From NCBI GenBank assembly GCA_019058515.1, contig JAHPYY010000016.1, positions 1 through 14,689 of the forward strand: a stretch of DNA of 14,689 nucleotides, read 5' to 3'. Shown here in pieces: positions 1-6,861 of the stretch. Made by a program: the position numbers and the translations under genes. Origin of the DNA: Promethearchaeota archaeon. Lineage in GTDB: Archaea; Asgardarchaeota; Lokiarchaeia; Sigynarchaeales; SOKP01. The notes under the pieces were generated by a model. It did no database searches. It saw only the letters and a program-made list of their open reading frames with translations, and was not told where the DNA came from. Every line of letters starts with the position of its first letter. The first letter of the stretch is position 1.

Positions 1-52
1 CGATACCGATGAATTAAAAAGCGATCTTAGGAATCAGGGTTTAATATTCTAG
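1..52 (+). CDS. C-terminal tail of an unidentified protein (cut by window start)
   Basis: Reading frame 2 of the + strand is open from the window edge and gives DTDELKSDLRNQGLIF followed by TAG at 50–52. A run of T follows directly, as expected for archaeal transcription termination. The next gene is on the opposite strand and ends 73 bases further on, so the two genes are convergent. Sixteen residues are too few to name a family, and chance openness of so short a frame cannot be excluded. Confidence 0.4.
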   Translation, partial: DTDELKSDLRNQGLIF

Positions 53-125
53 TTTTTTTAAATATTTGACTTCTAAAAATTGATTTTAATATTAAAATCA
101 ATGTCAATTTCATTAATAAATGTAC

Positions 126-1667
126 TTACTTGAAGATGTTTTGGTTTATCGTCTGTTGTAGAGTACTAAGTAGGACTTTTAATTGTTCAAGGATCTCTAA
201 CCTATTCTTAGGAATGATTTGAAATAAGAAATAATGTATCATCTTCGCTTCTAAATGTTCACTCACATCTATTTCTTCCGTTAATTTCGACCAATTTCCC
301 TTTTCTGTAGTAGCAATTCCAATTGACAGGACTTTATCGCTATTTATGTTTTTCGTAATCTTTTTGATCAAATCGTTCCATTTGGAATCAGGGCGCTCCA
401 AGTTTCTTGCATCTAATATAGCGAAAACACCATCGGCGTCTGAAATTTTCAGATTGTCGTACAAGATGTTTTTCAATATCAAACCTTTATCGTTTTTGAA
501 AATTTCAAAATTTTTCTTTTCGACTTTTGAAAAAGTTCCTAATTGTTTGGTTTCAAATAGCAGTCTCAACACGGGGCTCCAAGCTAAATTGTTAGTTATA
601 AAGGAGAGGGTTAACTTTTTTTTTTCTTTAAGAATCAAATTAATAATATCAACGATTTCTTCTTGCAGTTTTTCTTCTTCAGTTTTCTTGCTTTCTGCAA
701 TGAAGTGGTAAGACATCAAACCAAATGCATCTTCGACGTTTTCTCCGGTGAGGGCACTAATTTCGATATAGGAGATCTTAATTCTGTTTTCTTCCGATAA
801 GGTATTTGCCATTTGAACTCCTTCTTCGTAATCGATGACTCTCTTATCCACTAAATCAGTTTTATTGCCAACAATGACTATAGATAGATCGTTGCTCTTA
901 AACGACATTAATTCCTCGTACCAATTAATAACATTGTCATAAGATTCACGCTTGGTAATATCAAACACAATAAACGCGGCTTGAGCTTCATTATAATAGG
1001 CTTTACGATATCGTTTAAAATACTCTTGAGCACCAACATCCCATAAAAATAGGCTGATTTTATTACCAAAGAATTCAAAGTTATGTGTCATTATGTTTAA
1101 ACCAATGGTGGTTCTGTAATCATCAGAAAATTTCTTCTCGACGAATCTTCGAATTATGGAAGTCTTTCCTACTTCGTGATCTCCGACAATTATAAATTTA
1201 AAACGGAAATCACCTCCTGTATCTAGTTCAGGTTCTTCCTCCTTCTCAACTGCACTAATACCCTCAACAGCATAACGAAAATTTGGCACAGTTAATTGAT
1301 CTAACTTTGTTTGGCTTGTGTTCAAGATTTGAGCCGACTTTTCCGCAAGAAAATACGCATATGGAGATAACTTTTCAATAGAAGCTAAACTCGCTAGTAC
1401 TATGCTTAATATCGTTTGCTCATCAATCGTTATGAACAATAAACGGTTTCTTTCAGTCTCGAAATTAGCCGAACCGAACTTTTTGAACTCAAATTCGTTG
1501 CGAAATCGTTCAATTACGGGATTTACCACAGCTGTCAAGAATGATACCAGTTCCATATCAATTTCTTTTCGTTTCTCCCCCGCAATAATTAAACCCTCTT
1601 CGTCAGAAATAATTACTGCTTCTATATCGCTACTAATTTCGAGAAATTTATTTAATAAATCTGACAT
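126..1667 (-). CDS. Roadblock/LC7–small GTPase fusion with a degenerate second G domain
   Basis: The protein has 513 residues counted from ATG at 1667. A TTG eight codons upstream (1691) is possible, but the ATG sits just before the Roadblock fold and is preferred. Residues 1 to about 118 look like a Roadblock/LC7 (MglB-like) domain. Residues 157–325 form a Ras/Rab/Arf-like G domain: P-loop GDHEVGKTS (162–170), switch I TTIG (about 186–189), G3 WDVGAQE (209–215), G4 NKTD (268–271) and G5 SAL (304–306). G3 has Ala where the invariant DxxG Gly is expected. Residues about 345–490 follow the same strand–helix pattern without nucleotide-binding motifs and look like a pseudo-G domain. GTPases and Roadblock proteins are expanded in Asgard archaea, and in eukaryotes the two pair at membranes (Rag/Ragulator). 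A regulatory GTPase role is inferred; partner and membrane are unknown. Confidence 0.9.
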   Translation of the reverse strand: MSDLLNKFLEISSDIEAVIISDEEGLIIAGEKRKEIDMELVSFLTAVVNPVIERFRNEFEFKKFGSANFETERNRLLFITIDEQTILSIVLASLASIEKLSPYAYFLAEKSAQILNTSQTKLDQLTVPNFRYAVEGISAVEKEEEPELDTGGDFRFKFIIVGDHEVGKTSIIRRFVEKKFSDDYRTTIGLNIMTHNFEFFGNKISLFLWDVGAQEYFKRYRKAYYNEAQAAFIVFDITKRESYDNVINWYEELMSFKSNDLSIVIVGNKTDLVDKRVIDYEEGVQMANTLSEENRIKISYIEISALTGENVEDAFGLMSYHFIAESKKTEEEKLQEEIVDIINLILKEKKKLTLSFITNNLAWSPVLRLLFETKQLGTFSKVEKKNFEIFKNDKGLILKNILYDNLKISDADGVFAILDARNLERPDSKWNDLIKKITKNINSDKVLSIGIATTEKGNWSKLTEEIDVSEHLEAKMIHYFLFQIIPKNRLEILEQLKVLLSTLQQTINQNIFK

Positions 1668-1881
1668 AATCTGATTTCTACTTGTTGGCAATTATCGATC
1701 CGCCTACATGGTGGTTTAAAATCTAATTTGTTTTATTATTAAATATAATAATTTATCGCATTCTTAAAATTTTTGATAAGAACATAACTTAGTCTAATTG
1801 TACAAAATCTAGAAATTAAAAATACCTATAAAAAAGAGATATTCATATTGGATTACTCATCTATAAGACTACTAATGTAAT

Positions 1882-2402
1882 CTATTTTTCATCTTCGTTT
1901 TTAAGCGAAAAATTAAATTGTATTTGATATCTTTTAGCAAATTGAGAGGATAATTCCTTTATTAGAGTAGATTCTTCCTTAATATTAACTGTGCTTTTTA
2001 GTTTTGTACTCACATTCTGTACGATTACCTACGCTTCATTTTTATCTTTAACAATTTCCATTACTAGAGATTTTTTTCCCTTATCTAATACTGCTATTGA
2101 ATTAGGTGCAAATTCGTTAACTATATGAAAGTTTACCTTTCTAGCTTTACCTTAATTATTGCGAATTAAATATAATGCCTCTATATTCTCAGCATTTTGG
2201 GTAATTTGTTTCTTAAAAACATATTCGCTTCAGAATACCAAAATTGAATACAGTTTTGGTGTGGTAAAAGAATACTGCTATAATGAGAGTGTCGTAAAGA
2301 CTTTTTGTGAAGTAGTTTTCTACTAATTGTGTTAAGTTGTATAGCAACTTCTTTTTTTTTGCCCAATCTAAATCCATCAATGCTACAATCGTCCTCGAAT
2401 AA
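1882..2402 (-). pseudogene. Decayed C-terminal fragment of a GH57-type glycosidase paralog
   Basis: Read on the - strand, this segment matches residues 473 to about 646 of the intact glycosidase at 3998–5956. The first part runs LFEDDCSIDG ... KSLRHSHYSS ... IQFWYSEAN; by my count 34 of the first 62 residues are identical. A one-base deletion near 2203–2206 shifts the frame. The second part continues (NIEALYLIRNN ... FHIVNEFAPNSIAVLDKG ... LSSQFAKRYQIQF) but carries in-frame TAA at 2152–2154 and TAG at 2029–2031 before its own stop at 1882–1884. The catalytic N-terminal part is absent. The identity level suggests an old paralog or a related foreign copy rather than a recent duplication. It joins a different broken gene at about 2402. 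Confidence 0.85.
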
Positions 2403-2730
2403 AGTACTCAATTTCTTCGTTTGTATGGTCTCCAACATACCCATTTATGTCAAGTACTAATATTGCGTCCTGATCTTTCAATTTTTTAATGCAGATTTCC
2501 TGCAATGCTTCCCATTCATCCGAAGAAAAATCGCTTTTGTTCAACAACCCATCTATGGAGCAAATAGACACAATCTTCTTGCATAGAATTTGCAGGATTG
2601 ATTCGATCTCGATAAAGCATTCTTTAAAGCGTACCGAAACTACCAGACCAATCTTATTTTCTTTCATAACTGAAAAGTCGTAATTTTCATATTTACTCAA
2701 TAATTTTGAGCTTAACCGTTTCATATTCAT
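2383..2730 (-). pseudogene. Truncated nucleoside 2-deoxyribosyltransferase-like protein
   Basis: This is a 115-codon frame. Residues 28–110 resemble the family of small nucleoside 2-deoxyribosyltransferase-like proteins whose members read roughly 'CGSTRFK.AF.EAN ... ALDELHKRKIDLADEVLVLNVGGYIGESTRREIEYA'. Here the matching parts are VSVRFKECFIEIES (31–44), ALQEICIKKLKDQDAILVLD (75–94) and GYVGDHTNEEIEYF (97–110). Similarity stops at residue 110, within the EIEYA motif. The last five codons and the stop come from the out-of-frame glycosidase fragment. The C-terminal strand and helix normally following this motif are missing, so I call it broken. It could still be expressed as a chimera. An ATG at 2724 is an alternative start. 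Its start codon faces the methyltransferase only 35 bases away. Confidence 0.6.
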
Positions 2731-2765
2731 AATATTTTTTAATATTCTATTCTATTAAATCTCAC
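2731..2765. promoter_or_regulatory. Very short divergent intergenic region with TATA-like AT tract
   Basis: Only 35 bases separate the start codons of the truncated deoxyribosyltransferase-like gene (-) and the DNA methyltransferase (+). The stretch is nearly pure A/T, with a TATA-like core (TTTTTTAATATT) at about 2735–2746. Neither start has a visible Shine-Dalgarno, so transcripts would be leaderless or nearly so, and each promoter must extend into the opposite gene. This is inferred from spacing and composition only. Confidence 0.35.
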
Positions 2766-3575
2766 ATGCAAATCAATGCCGTCTACTTGACAGAAAACTT
2801 GAGATTTCTCAGAAATCTAGATTCGAATATCATCGATTTAATATACATTGATCCACCTTTTTATTCGGGAGTAGATTATAGGGAATTTAACGATAAGTGG
2901 AGTTCTTTAGTTGAATATATAGATTTCATGTCGATTAGGATAAAAGAAATGCATAGAGTTCTAAAAGATACGGGTAGTTTCTATTTGCATTGCGACAGTA
3001 ACGCGGTATTTGATTTGAAGATAGTGTGTGATGAAATATTTAACAGAGATAATTTCAAACGAGAAATCATTTGGAATGTTGGGAGTGTCTCGGGTTTTAA
3101 AAGTCAAGTAAAAGGATGGGTCCGACAGCACGATATAATTTTATTTTATACAAAATCTGAAAATTATAGTTTTAACAAGCAATTTACGCCGTATAGAGAA
3201 GATTACATAAAAAAAATGTTTCGATACAAAGATGAAGATGGACGATTATATAGAAAACGGAGAGGAGGGAAACAATACCTAGACGAGAAGCCAGGAAACG
3301 CTGTTGGAGACGTGTGGAATGACATTTACTCCTATCAAACTCGAACTCGTTCTAAGGAATACTTAGGTTATCCTACCCAAAAACCTGAAAGTCTATTAGA
3401 ACGAATAATTTTAGCATCTTCTAACGAAGGCGATTTAGTCGGAGATTTTTTCTGTGGTTCTGGAACTACCTTAATTGTTGCGAAGCGACTAAATAGAAAC
3501 TGGATTGGTACTGATAGTAATCCGAAGGCAATTGAATTATGCAATGAAAGATTAAATAGCACTGAAGCACTATAA
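2766..3575 (+). CDS. Beta-class DNA methyltransferase (N6-adenine or N4-cytosine), orphan
   Basis: The protein has 269 residues. Motif IV comes first: DPPF at 29–32 in YIDPPFYSGVDY, the catalytic loop of amino-methyltransferases. Next is a variable middle part (about 100–195) that probably recognises the target. Motif X (GYPTQKPESLLERI, 201–214) and the S-adenosylmethionine-binding motif I (DFFCGSGTT, 227–235) lie near the C-terminus. This order is that of the beta class. It transfers a methyl group from S-adenosylmethionine to an exocyclic amino group of adenine or cytosine; which base and which site cannot be read from the sequence. No restriction endonuclease is adjacent, so it looks solitary, acting in epigenetic marking or as a relic of a restriction system. 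The ATG at 2766 is probably a leaderless start. The broken genes beside it suggest a locus prone to insertion. Confidence 0.92.
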   Translation: MQINAVYLTENLRFLRNLDSNIIDLIYIDPPFYSGVDYREFNDKWSSLVEYIDFMSIRIKEMHRVLKDTGSFYLHCDSNAVFDLKIVCDEIFNRDNFKREIIWNVGSVSGFKSQVKGWVRQHDIILFYTKSENYSFNKQFTPYREDYIKKMFRYKDEDGRLYRKRRGGKQYLDEKPGNAVGDVWNDIYSYQTRTRSKEYLGYPTQKPESLLERIILASSNEGDLVGDFFCGSGTTLIVAKRLNRNWIGTDSNPKAIELCNERLNSTEAL

Positions 3576-3618
3576 CCTATTAATTGGAATTAATATATTG
3601 GAAATGAATGTAAATTAA

Positions 3619-3969
3619 ATGAATGGAAAATATGCACTATTTGCGTTTAATGGAGATCCTATGTGTTTTATTCATGTAATTCTAAATACATTAGATCTCA
3701 ATGATAGAGGGTATAAAGTTAAAGTTATAGTGGAAGGTTCAGCTTGTAAATTAGCAGCAGAATTTTAGAACAAGAACAATCCATTCTACAATATGTACAT
3801 TAAGCTGAAAGATTCGAGTTTAATTGATTGCTTTTGCAAAGCCTGTAGTAATAAAATGGGATCCTTAGAACTTGTAGAGAAACTTAATTTTCCAATGTGT
3901 AGTGAGATGATGGGGCATCCAAGCATGGGGAAATACATCGAGCAAGGATACACGATCATTACATTCTAA
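3619..3969 (+). pseudogene. DsrE-like small cytoplasmic protein interrupted by one TAG codon
   Basis: From ATG at 3619 the frame reads MNGKYALFAFNGDPMCFIHV, meets TAG at 3766–3768 (codon 50), and continues without any other defect to TAA at 3967–3969. The full reading would be 116 residues. The part after the TAG keeps strong family character: NPFYNMYIKLKDSSLIDCF, CKACSNKMG and GHPSMGKYIEQGYTIITF. This matches DsrE/DsrF-like proteins of sulfur-relay type, whose Cys (here C73 and C76) may carry sulfur; the exact role of this subgroup is not known. It lies 43 bases after the methyltransferase on the same strand and is convergent with the glycosidase gene. A fresh nonsense mutation, stop-codon readthrough or a base-call error would all fit. 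Family call is by motif recognition. Confidence 0.75.
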
Positions 3970-3997
3970 TTTCGACTTAAAAAACTAAAATTTTTGG

Positions 3998-5956
3998 TTA
4001 AGAAACGATAATTATGATCTTTTTCTTTTCTTTATAGTCCAACTCAAATCTATAAAGGATTTGAAATCTTTTTGCGAATTGAGCAGGTAACTCTTTAATC
4101 TGGGATTGATTTTCGTTATATCTTAACTTTACTTTCGAGTCCGTGATCTTATTCCTTACTATCACATTCTTCTCATCTGCGTTTTCACTTATTTTCATGG
4201 AAAGAGAGGCTTTTCCATTATCTAATACTACAATTGGACATGGAGAAAATTCATTAGTCACTCGAAACTCAAACTCTCTCTTTTTATTTAAATCATTTCG
4301 GATCGTGTAAACTGCCTCAATGTTGTTGTCATATTGTTTGATTTCTTTTTTAACTAGTATATTAGATTCCCAATACCAAAACTGAATAGCTTTACGATGA
4401 GGAATAACTAGAGTGCTGTAATGTGTGTGGCGTAATGATTTTCCGTAAATATACTTTCTACTTCTTGGATCAAGCTGTACTGCGATTTCTTTTTGACTAC
4501 CAATTGGAACGCCATCAACGCAACAATCGTCCTCAAATAAGTTTCCATGAGTGTGGGAAGAAAACCCAGAATCCAAATATTTTAATTCGTAATCTAAGTG
4601 AGGAAATGAATTATAAATAGTAATTCGATCTTGTGATGGGAAGAAAATGTTAGGGGATACGATAGAATCAGTACTTTTGTCCAATAACACTGTACATCGC
4701 CCCCCAAAAGAACTATATTGTCCAATCCAATTCAAAGTTTCCCATTCTATAACCGGTGTCGATCCTCGAAGTATCCAACGAGGCACACAATCGTACACAC
4801 CATCCGAATTTAGCCAATCTAACAATGTATCAATAGTAACTCTATCATCCCATATTTGATAACCGGGTACATTCATCAAATATCTAGAAGCTAGGTCTCC
4901 AAATGATCCTGGTGAGCAACCGAATTCAAATTGCTGAGATAAAAAAGAACAGAGTAATTCTTTAGCGAGATTTCTTTGCCGTTGTGTTTTAGTTAATAAC
5001 TTATATTTTTTTTCAAAATCACTGTGATGATGTTTATAGTAGGATATTTCGGGAGCGTTTGTCACGTAATCGAACCAGTCTTTATATCCGTCAACCTTCA
5101 CACTTTCTGCCATCCAGCTTGCTTGTCCTTCCTTTATATAAGCAATATCAGAGGAGGGTTCGGTATTTATTATATCTGAGAACAATTTTATTTCGATCCA
5201 ATCGTTATCCTCGAGTTCTCGCAATAATCGTCTCAAATTAGTGTGAGCCTTCTTGTAATCCATTCCACGAGCAAACTGCCAAAAACCAGTTGCTTCAGCA
5301 TCTTCTGCGTAACAAAGAATCCTTTTTTCGGAATCGCTATCGTTATTATCGTCTAGATACTTAAAGAACTTTTTAGTTTTACCAGACCAAATAACATCAT
5401 TTGTCATGTTTTTCATCGTTTGGTTATCTGGTAATATGAAAAGATCGCCACCTGAGTTTTTAAGTTTCCATACGCGATTCGCGTCTTCCTGAATTTCAGG
5501 TAAAGAATTTTGAAGAATGCAGTTTTCGACTAAAGTATATTTATATCCATGTTCCCTCAATATAACCGGAATTGATGCGTAAAAAACTCTTTCAGGATTC
5601 CAAAATCCGTTTAATTCCTTTATTTGAGGAAATAAATTGGAAATAATTTCGCAATTCCACTTAATGTGATGGTGATTAGCCCATTCACTGCACGCGTAAA
5701 GTACATTCTGAGCGTAAGAAGATCCTAAAATTTCAAACTGCTGCTCATTTAATCCTTCATTAATAGTATTTAACACCTCACAACCATTCCATGCTAATTG
5801 TTGAAGAAGCGTCGCAGACAGATGCCAATTAATAGGAATATCAGGGAATTCACGCATTATTTTAGGAAGATGCTTGTAACAACTATGGTATGCGAAATTA
5901 AAATGGATTGAAAAAGGGAAGTTAGCGTGAAACAGCAAACCTATAACGACAGGCAT
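3998..5956 (-). CDS. Glycoside hydrolase family 57-type glycosidase/glucanotransferase
   Basis: The protein has 652 residues. The N-terminal part carries the spaced motifs of GH57: HANFPF at 10–15 (motif 1), EILGSSYAQNV at 75–85 (motif 2), FWNPERVF at 118–125 with candidate nucleophile E122 (motif 3), and YAEDAEATG at 216–224 with candidate acid/base D219 (motif 4). These positions are close to E123 and D214 of the well-studied archaeal GH57 4-alpha-glucanotransferase. A helical segment (about 310–410) and a long beta-rich C-terminal domain (about 430–650) follow. The likely substrate is an alpha-glucan such as glycogen or starch; branching enzyme, amylase and transferase cannot be told apart here. 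No signal peptide is evident, so it is probably cytoplasmic. The last 180 residues have a decayed paralog at 1882–2402. The ATG at 5956 is preceded by a TATA-like box at a suitable distance. Confidence 0.82.
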   Translation of the reverse strand: MPVVIGLLFHANFPFSIHFNFAYHSCYKHLPKIMREFPDIPINWHLSATLLQQLAWNGCEVLNTINEGLNEQQFEILGSSYAQNVLYACSEWANHHHIKWNCEIISNLFPQIKELNGFWNPERVFYASIPVILREHGYKYTLVENCILQNSLPEIQEDANRVWKLKNSGGDLFILPDNQTMKNMTNDVIWSGKTKKFFKYLDDNNDSDSEKRILCYAEDAEATGFWQFARGMDYKKAHTNLRRLLRELEDNDWIEIKLFSDIINTEPSSDIAYIKEGQASWMAESVKVDGYKDWFDYVTNAPEISYYKHHHSDFEKKYKLLTKTQRQRNLAKELLCSFLSQQFEFGCSPGSFGDLASRYLMNVPGYQIWDDRVTIDTLLDWLNSDGVYDCVPRWILRGSTPVIEWETLNWIGQYSSFGGRCTVLLDKSTDSIVSPNIFFPSQDRITIYNSFPHLDYELKYLDSGFSSHTHGNLFEDDCCVDGVPIGSQKEIAVQLDPRSRKYIYGKSLRHTHYSTLVIPHRKAIQFWYWESNILVKKEIKQYDNNIEAVYTIRNDLNKKREFEFRVTNEFSPCPIVVLDNGKASLSMKISENADEKNVIVRNKITDSKVKLRYNENQSQIKELPAQFAKRFQILYRFELDYKEKKKIIIIVS

Positions 5957-5991
5957 ATTTATCCGATAATGCCGAATCCAATAAACATTGT

Positions 5992-6004
5992 GGTTTTAAA
6001 TTTC
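5992..6004 (-). promoter_or_regulatory. TATA-like box of the GH57 gene
   Basis: On the - strand the sequence GAAATTTAAAACC lies about 36–48 bases before the glycosidase ATG at 5956. That fits an archaeal TATA box with transcription starting some 10–20 bases before the start codon. No upstream BRE is obvious. This rests on visual pattern only. Confidence 0.35.
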
Positions 6005-6028
6005 AGAAGTAGATACTAAACATAGTAT

Positions 6029-6036
6029 AAAAGAAA
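6029..6036 (-). terminator. T-rich terminator after tRNA-Trp
   Basis: Directly after the discriminator base of the tRNA the - strand reads TTTCTTTT. Short T-rich runs end archaeal transcription, so this is the likely end of the pre-tRNA transcript. No hairpin is present. Confidence 0.5.
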
Positions 6037-6050
6037 TGGGGACTGAGGGA

Positions 6051-6081
6051 ATTCCAGGACGCTCGAGACAAGCTGGGTCCA
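6051..6081 (-). other. T-loop intron of tRNA-Trp (position 59/60)
   Basis: This 31-base insert lies between TTCAAA and the final T of the T-loop; without its removal the T stem cannot close. It contains GGAC and GTCC, which pair to form an inner helix, plus a small GCT/AGC hairpin. The loop bases TTC can pair with GAA near the 3' splice site, giving a relaxed bulge–helix–bulge as recognised by the archaeal tRNA-splicing endonuclease. Boundaries could shift by one base because T flanks both ends. Confidence 0.8.
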
Positions 6082-6103
6082 TTTGAACCCCCGATCGCTT
6101 GGT

Positions 6104-6134
6104 TTAACCTCTGCGCTTATTATGCTTATAGGAT
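6104..6134 (-). other. Anticodon-loop intron of tRNA-Trp (position 37/38)
   Basis: This 31-base insert lies between G37 and A38, the canonical archaeal intron site. With it removed, CTTGG and CCAAG close the anticodon stem. The bulge–helix–bulge is not clean by eye: only CC/GG contacts and a weak CCT/AGG helix are visible. The insert is too short for, and lacks, the box C/D guide RNA that occupies the tRNA-Trp intron in many Euryarchaeota. Confidence 0.8.
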
Positions 6135-6201
6135 CTGGAGCCAAGCGCGCTACCGGGCTACGCCAAGTCCCCATAGTAAGCAATTTTATGGGATTCCGAT
6201 G

Positions 6202-6214
6202 ATTAAAATTTAAT
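6202..6214 (-). promoter_or_regulatory. TATA-like box of tRNA-Trp
   Basis: ATTAAAATTTAAT, itself palindromic, lies 30–42 bases before the tRNA 5' end at 6172, the usual place for an archaeal TATA box of a tRNA gene. A six-base inverted repeat (GGGATT 6190–6195, AATCCC 6212–6217) overlaps it and may be incidental. Confidence 0.45.
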
Positions 6215-6309
6215 CCCAGAATATCTTCCTTAATATGTCATACTATTTGAGTTTAATTAATATAGAAAGGAACATCACATTCTTATTCCAGACTAAAAAG
6301 TTGCACTAT

Positions 6310-6861
6310 CTATACTAATCGTTCACCACAACTTTCGCAAAATCTAAGATTAATTTGTTTTGAGTTTAATTTTACGCCACATCTAGGACAAAATTCGGGA
6401 GTTTGGGCAATTGAAGTTTCTGCTGAAAGGTAAAGGTTATCAATGACTAAAGGTCTGTGAGTTTTCGTAAACAATCGTTCTTTATCAATAGCATATCCAC
6501 AGTTATTGCATTCGTCGTTTTCGTCAAGTCTGATGTAGTTTCCGCAGTTAGGGCACTTAATCATTATTTTTAATCCGCAACTTTTGCAATACTCGCTATA
6601 AATAGAAACTGGTGAATGACATTTTGGACAAAAGTGTTTAGCATCCCAAAAATACTTAGATATAATGTAATAAACGAATAATAATAACCCGATTAGGGGA
6701 AGAATTACGAAGAGAAATGTGAAGAACATTATCACAACATTTATACCTGTAAAAATAGAAAGCACGAAACCAATTGAAATTGACACCACAATAAACAGAA
6801 TAAAATACGCTAACTTCTTTTTACGGTAAGGATTTACCCCCGGTTCTTCCTTCTTCTCCAT
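6310..6861 (-). CDS. Two-helix membrane protein with three zinc ribbons
   Basis: The protein has 183 residues. A charged N-terminus with KKK at 14–16 precedes two strongly hydrophobic segments, about 17–37 and 42–68. The cytoplasmic or extracellular remainder holds three four-cysteine zinc ribbons: C78/C81/C92/C95, C103/C106/C118/C121 and C158/C161/C175/C178. The first two are adjacent (a double zinc ribbon). The third sits at the very end after a linker of about 36 residues. Such membrane-anchored zinc-ribbon proteins are common in archaea and especially in Asgard genomes, but their function is unknown; protein or nucleic-acid binding at the membrane is only an inference. It is a single gene, transcribed away from the seven-helix RING-like gene that lies 260 bases away across an AT-rich promoter region. 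Confidence 0.85.
   Translation of the reverse strand: MEKKEEPGVNPYRKKKLAYFILFIVVSISIGFVLSIFTGINVVIMFFTFLFVILPLIGLLLFVYYIISKYFWDAKHFCPKCHSPVSIYSEYCKSCGLKIMIKCPNCGNYIRLDENDECNNCGYAIDKERLFTKTHRPLVIDNLYLSAETSIAQTPEFCPRCGVKLNSKQINLRFCESCGERLV

Larger units (their letters stand above)
6037..6172 (-). tRNA. tRNA-Trp (CCA anticodon) with two introns
   Basis: A complete cloverleaf is recovered once two 31-base inserts are removed. The acceptor pairs GGGGACT (5' end at 6172) with AGTCCCC, followed by discriminator A (6037). The D stem is GCGT/GCGC around AGCCCGGTA, with G18 and G19. The anticodon stem is CTTGG/CCAAG with loop CTCCAGA, anticodon CCA, which is Trp. The variable loop is CGATC, and the T stem GGGGG/CCCTC encloses TTCAAAT. 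G15–C48 can form the Levitt pair. One insert follows position 37; the other splits the T-loop after about position 59. Mature length is 74 bases without CCA, which is not encoded. The gene sits between the divergently placed glycosidase promoter and the zinc-ribbon gene. Identity is certain from the anticodon; exact splice points are uncertain by one base because flanking bases repeat. Confidence 0.93.

Noticed and set aside
2766..3575. Complete restriction–modification system
   Set aside because: Only the methyltransferase is present; neither neighbour resembles a restriction endonuclease or specificity subunit.
3766..3768. Pyrrolysine codon in the DsrE-like gene
   Set aside because: No pylT-like tRNA or pyl gene is visible. 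The decayed GH57 fragment also contains TAG, and a nearby gene is interrupted by TAA, so simple decay or error is more likely. It is kept only as one option in the finding.
6104..6134. Box C/D guide RNA inside the tRNA-Trp intron, as in many Euryarchaeota
   Set aside because: The insert is only 31 bases and has neither a C box (RTGATGA) nor a D box (CTGA).
6190..6217. Inverted repeat GGGATT/AATCCC upstream of tRNA-Trp as a terminator or riboswitch
   Set aside because: Six base pairs around a 16-base loop, overlapping the TATA-like box, with no T run in the right place; probably incidental.
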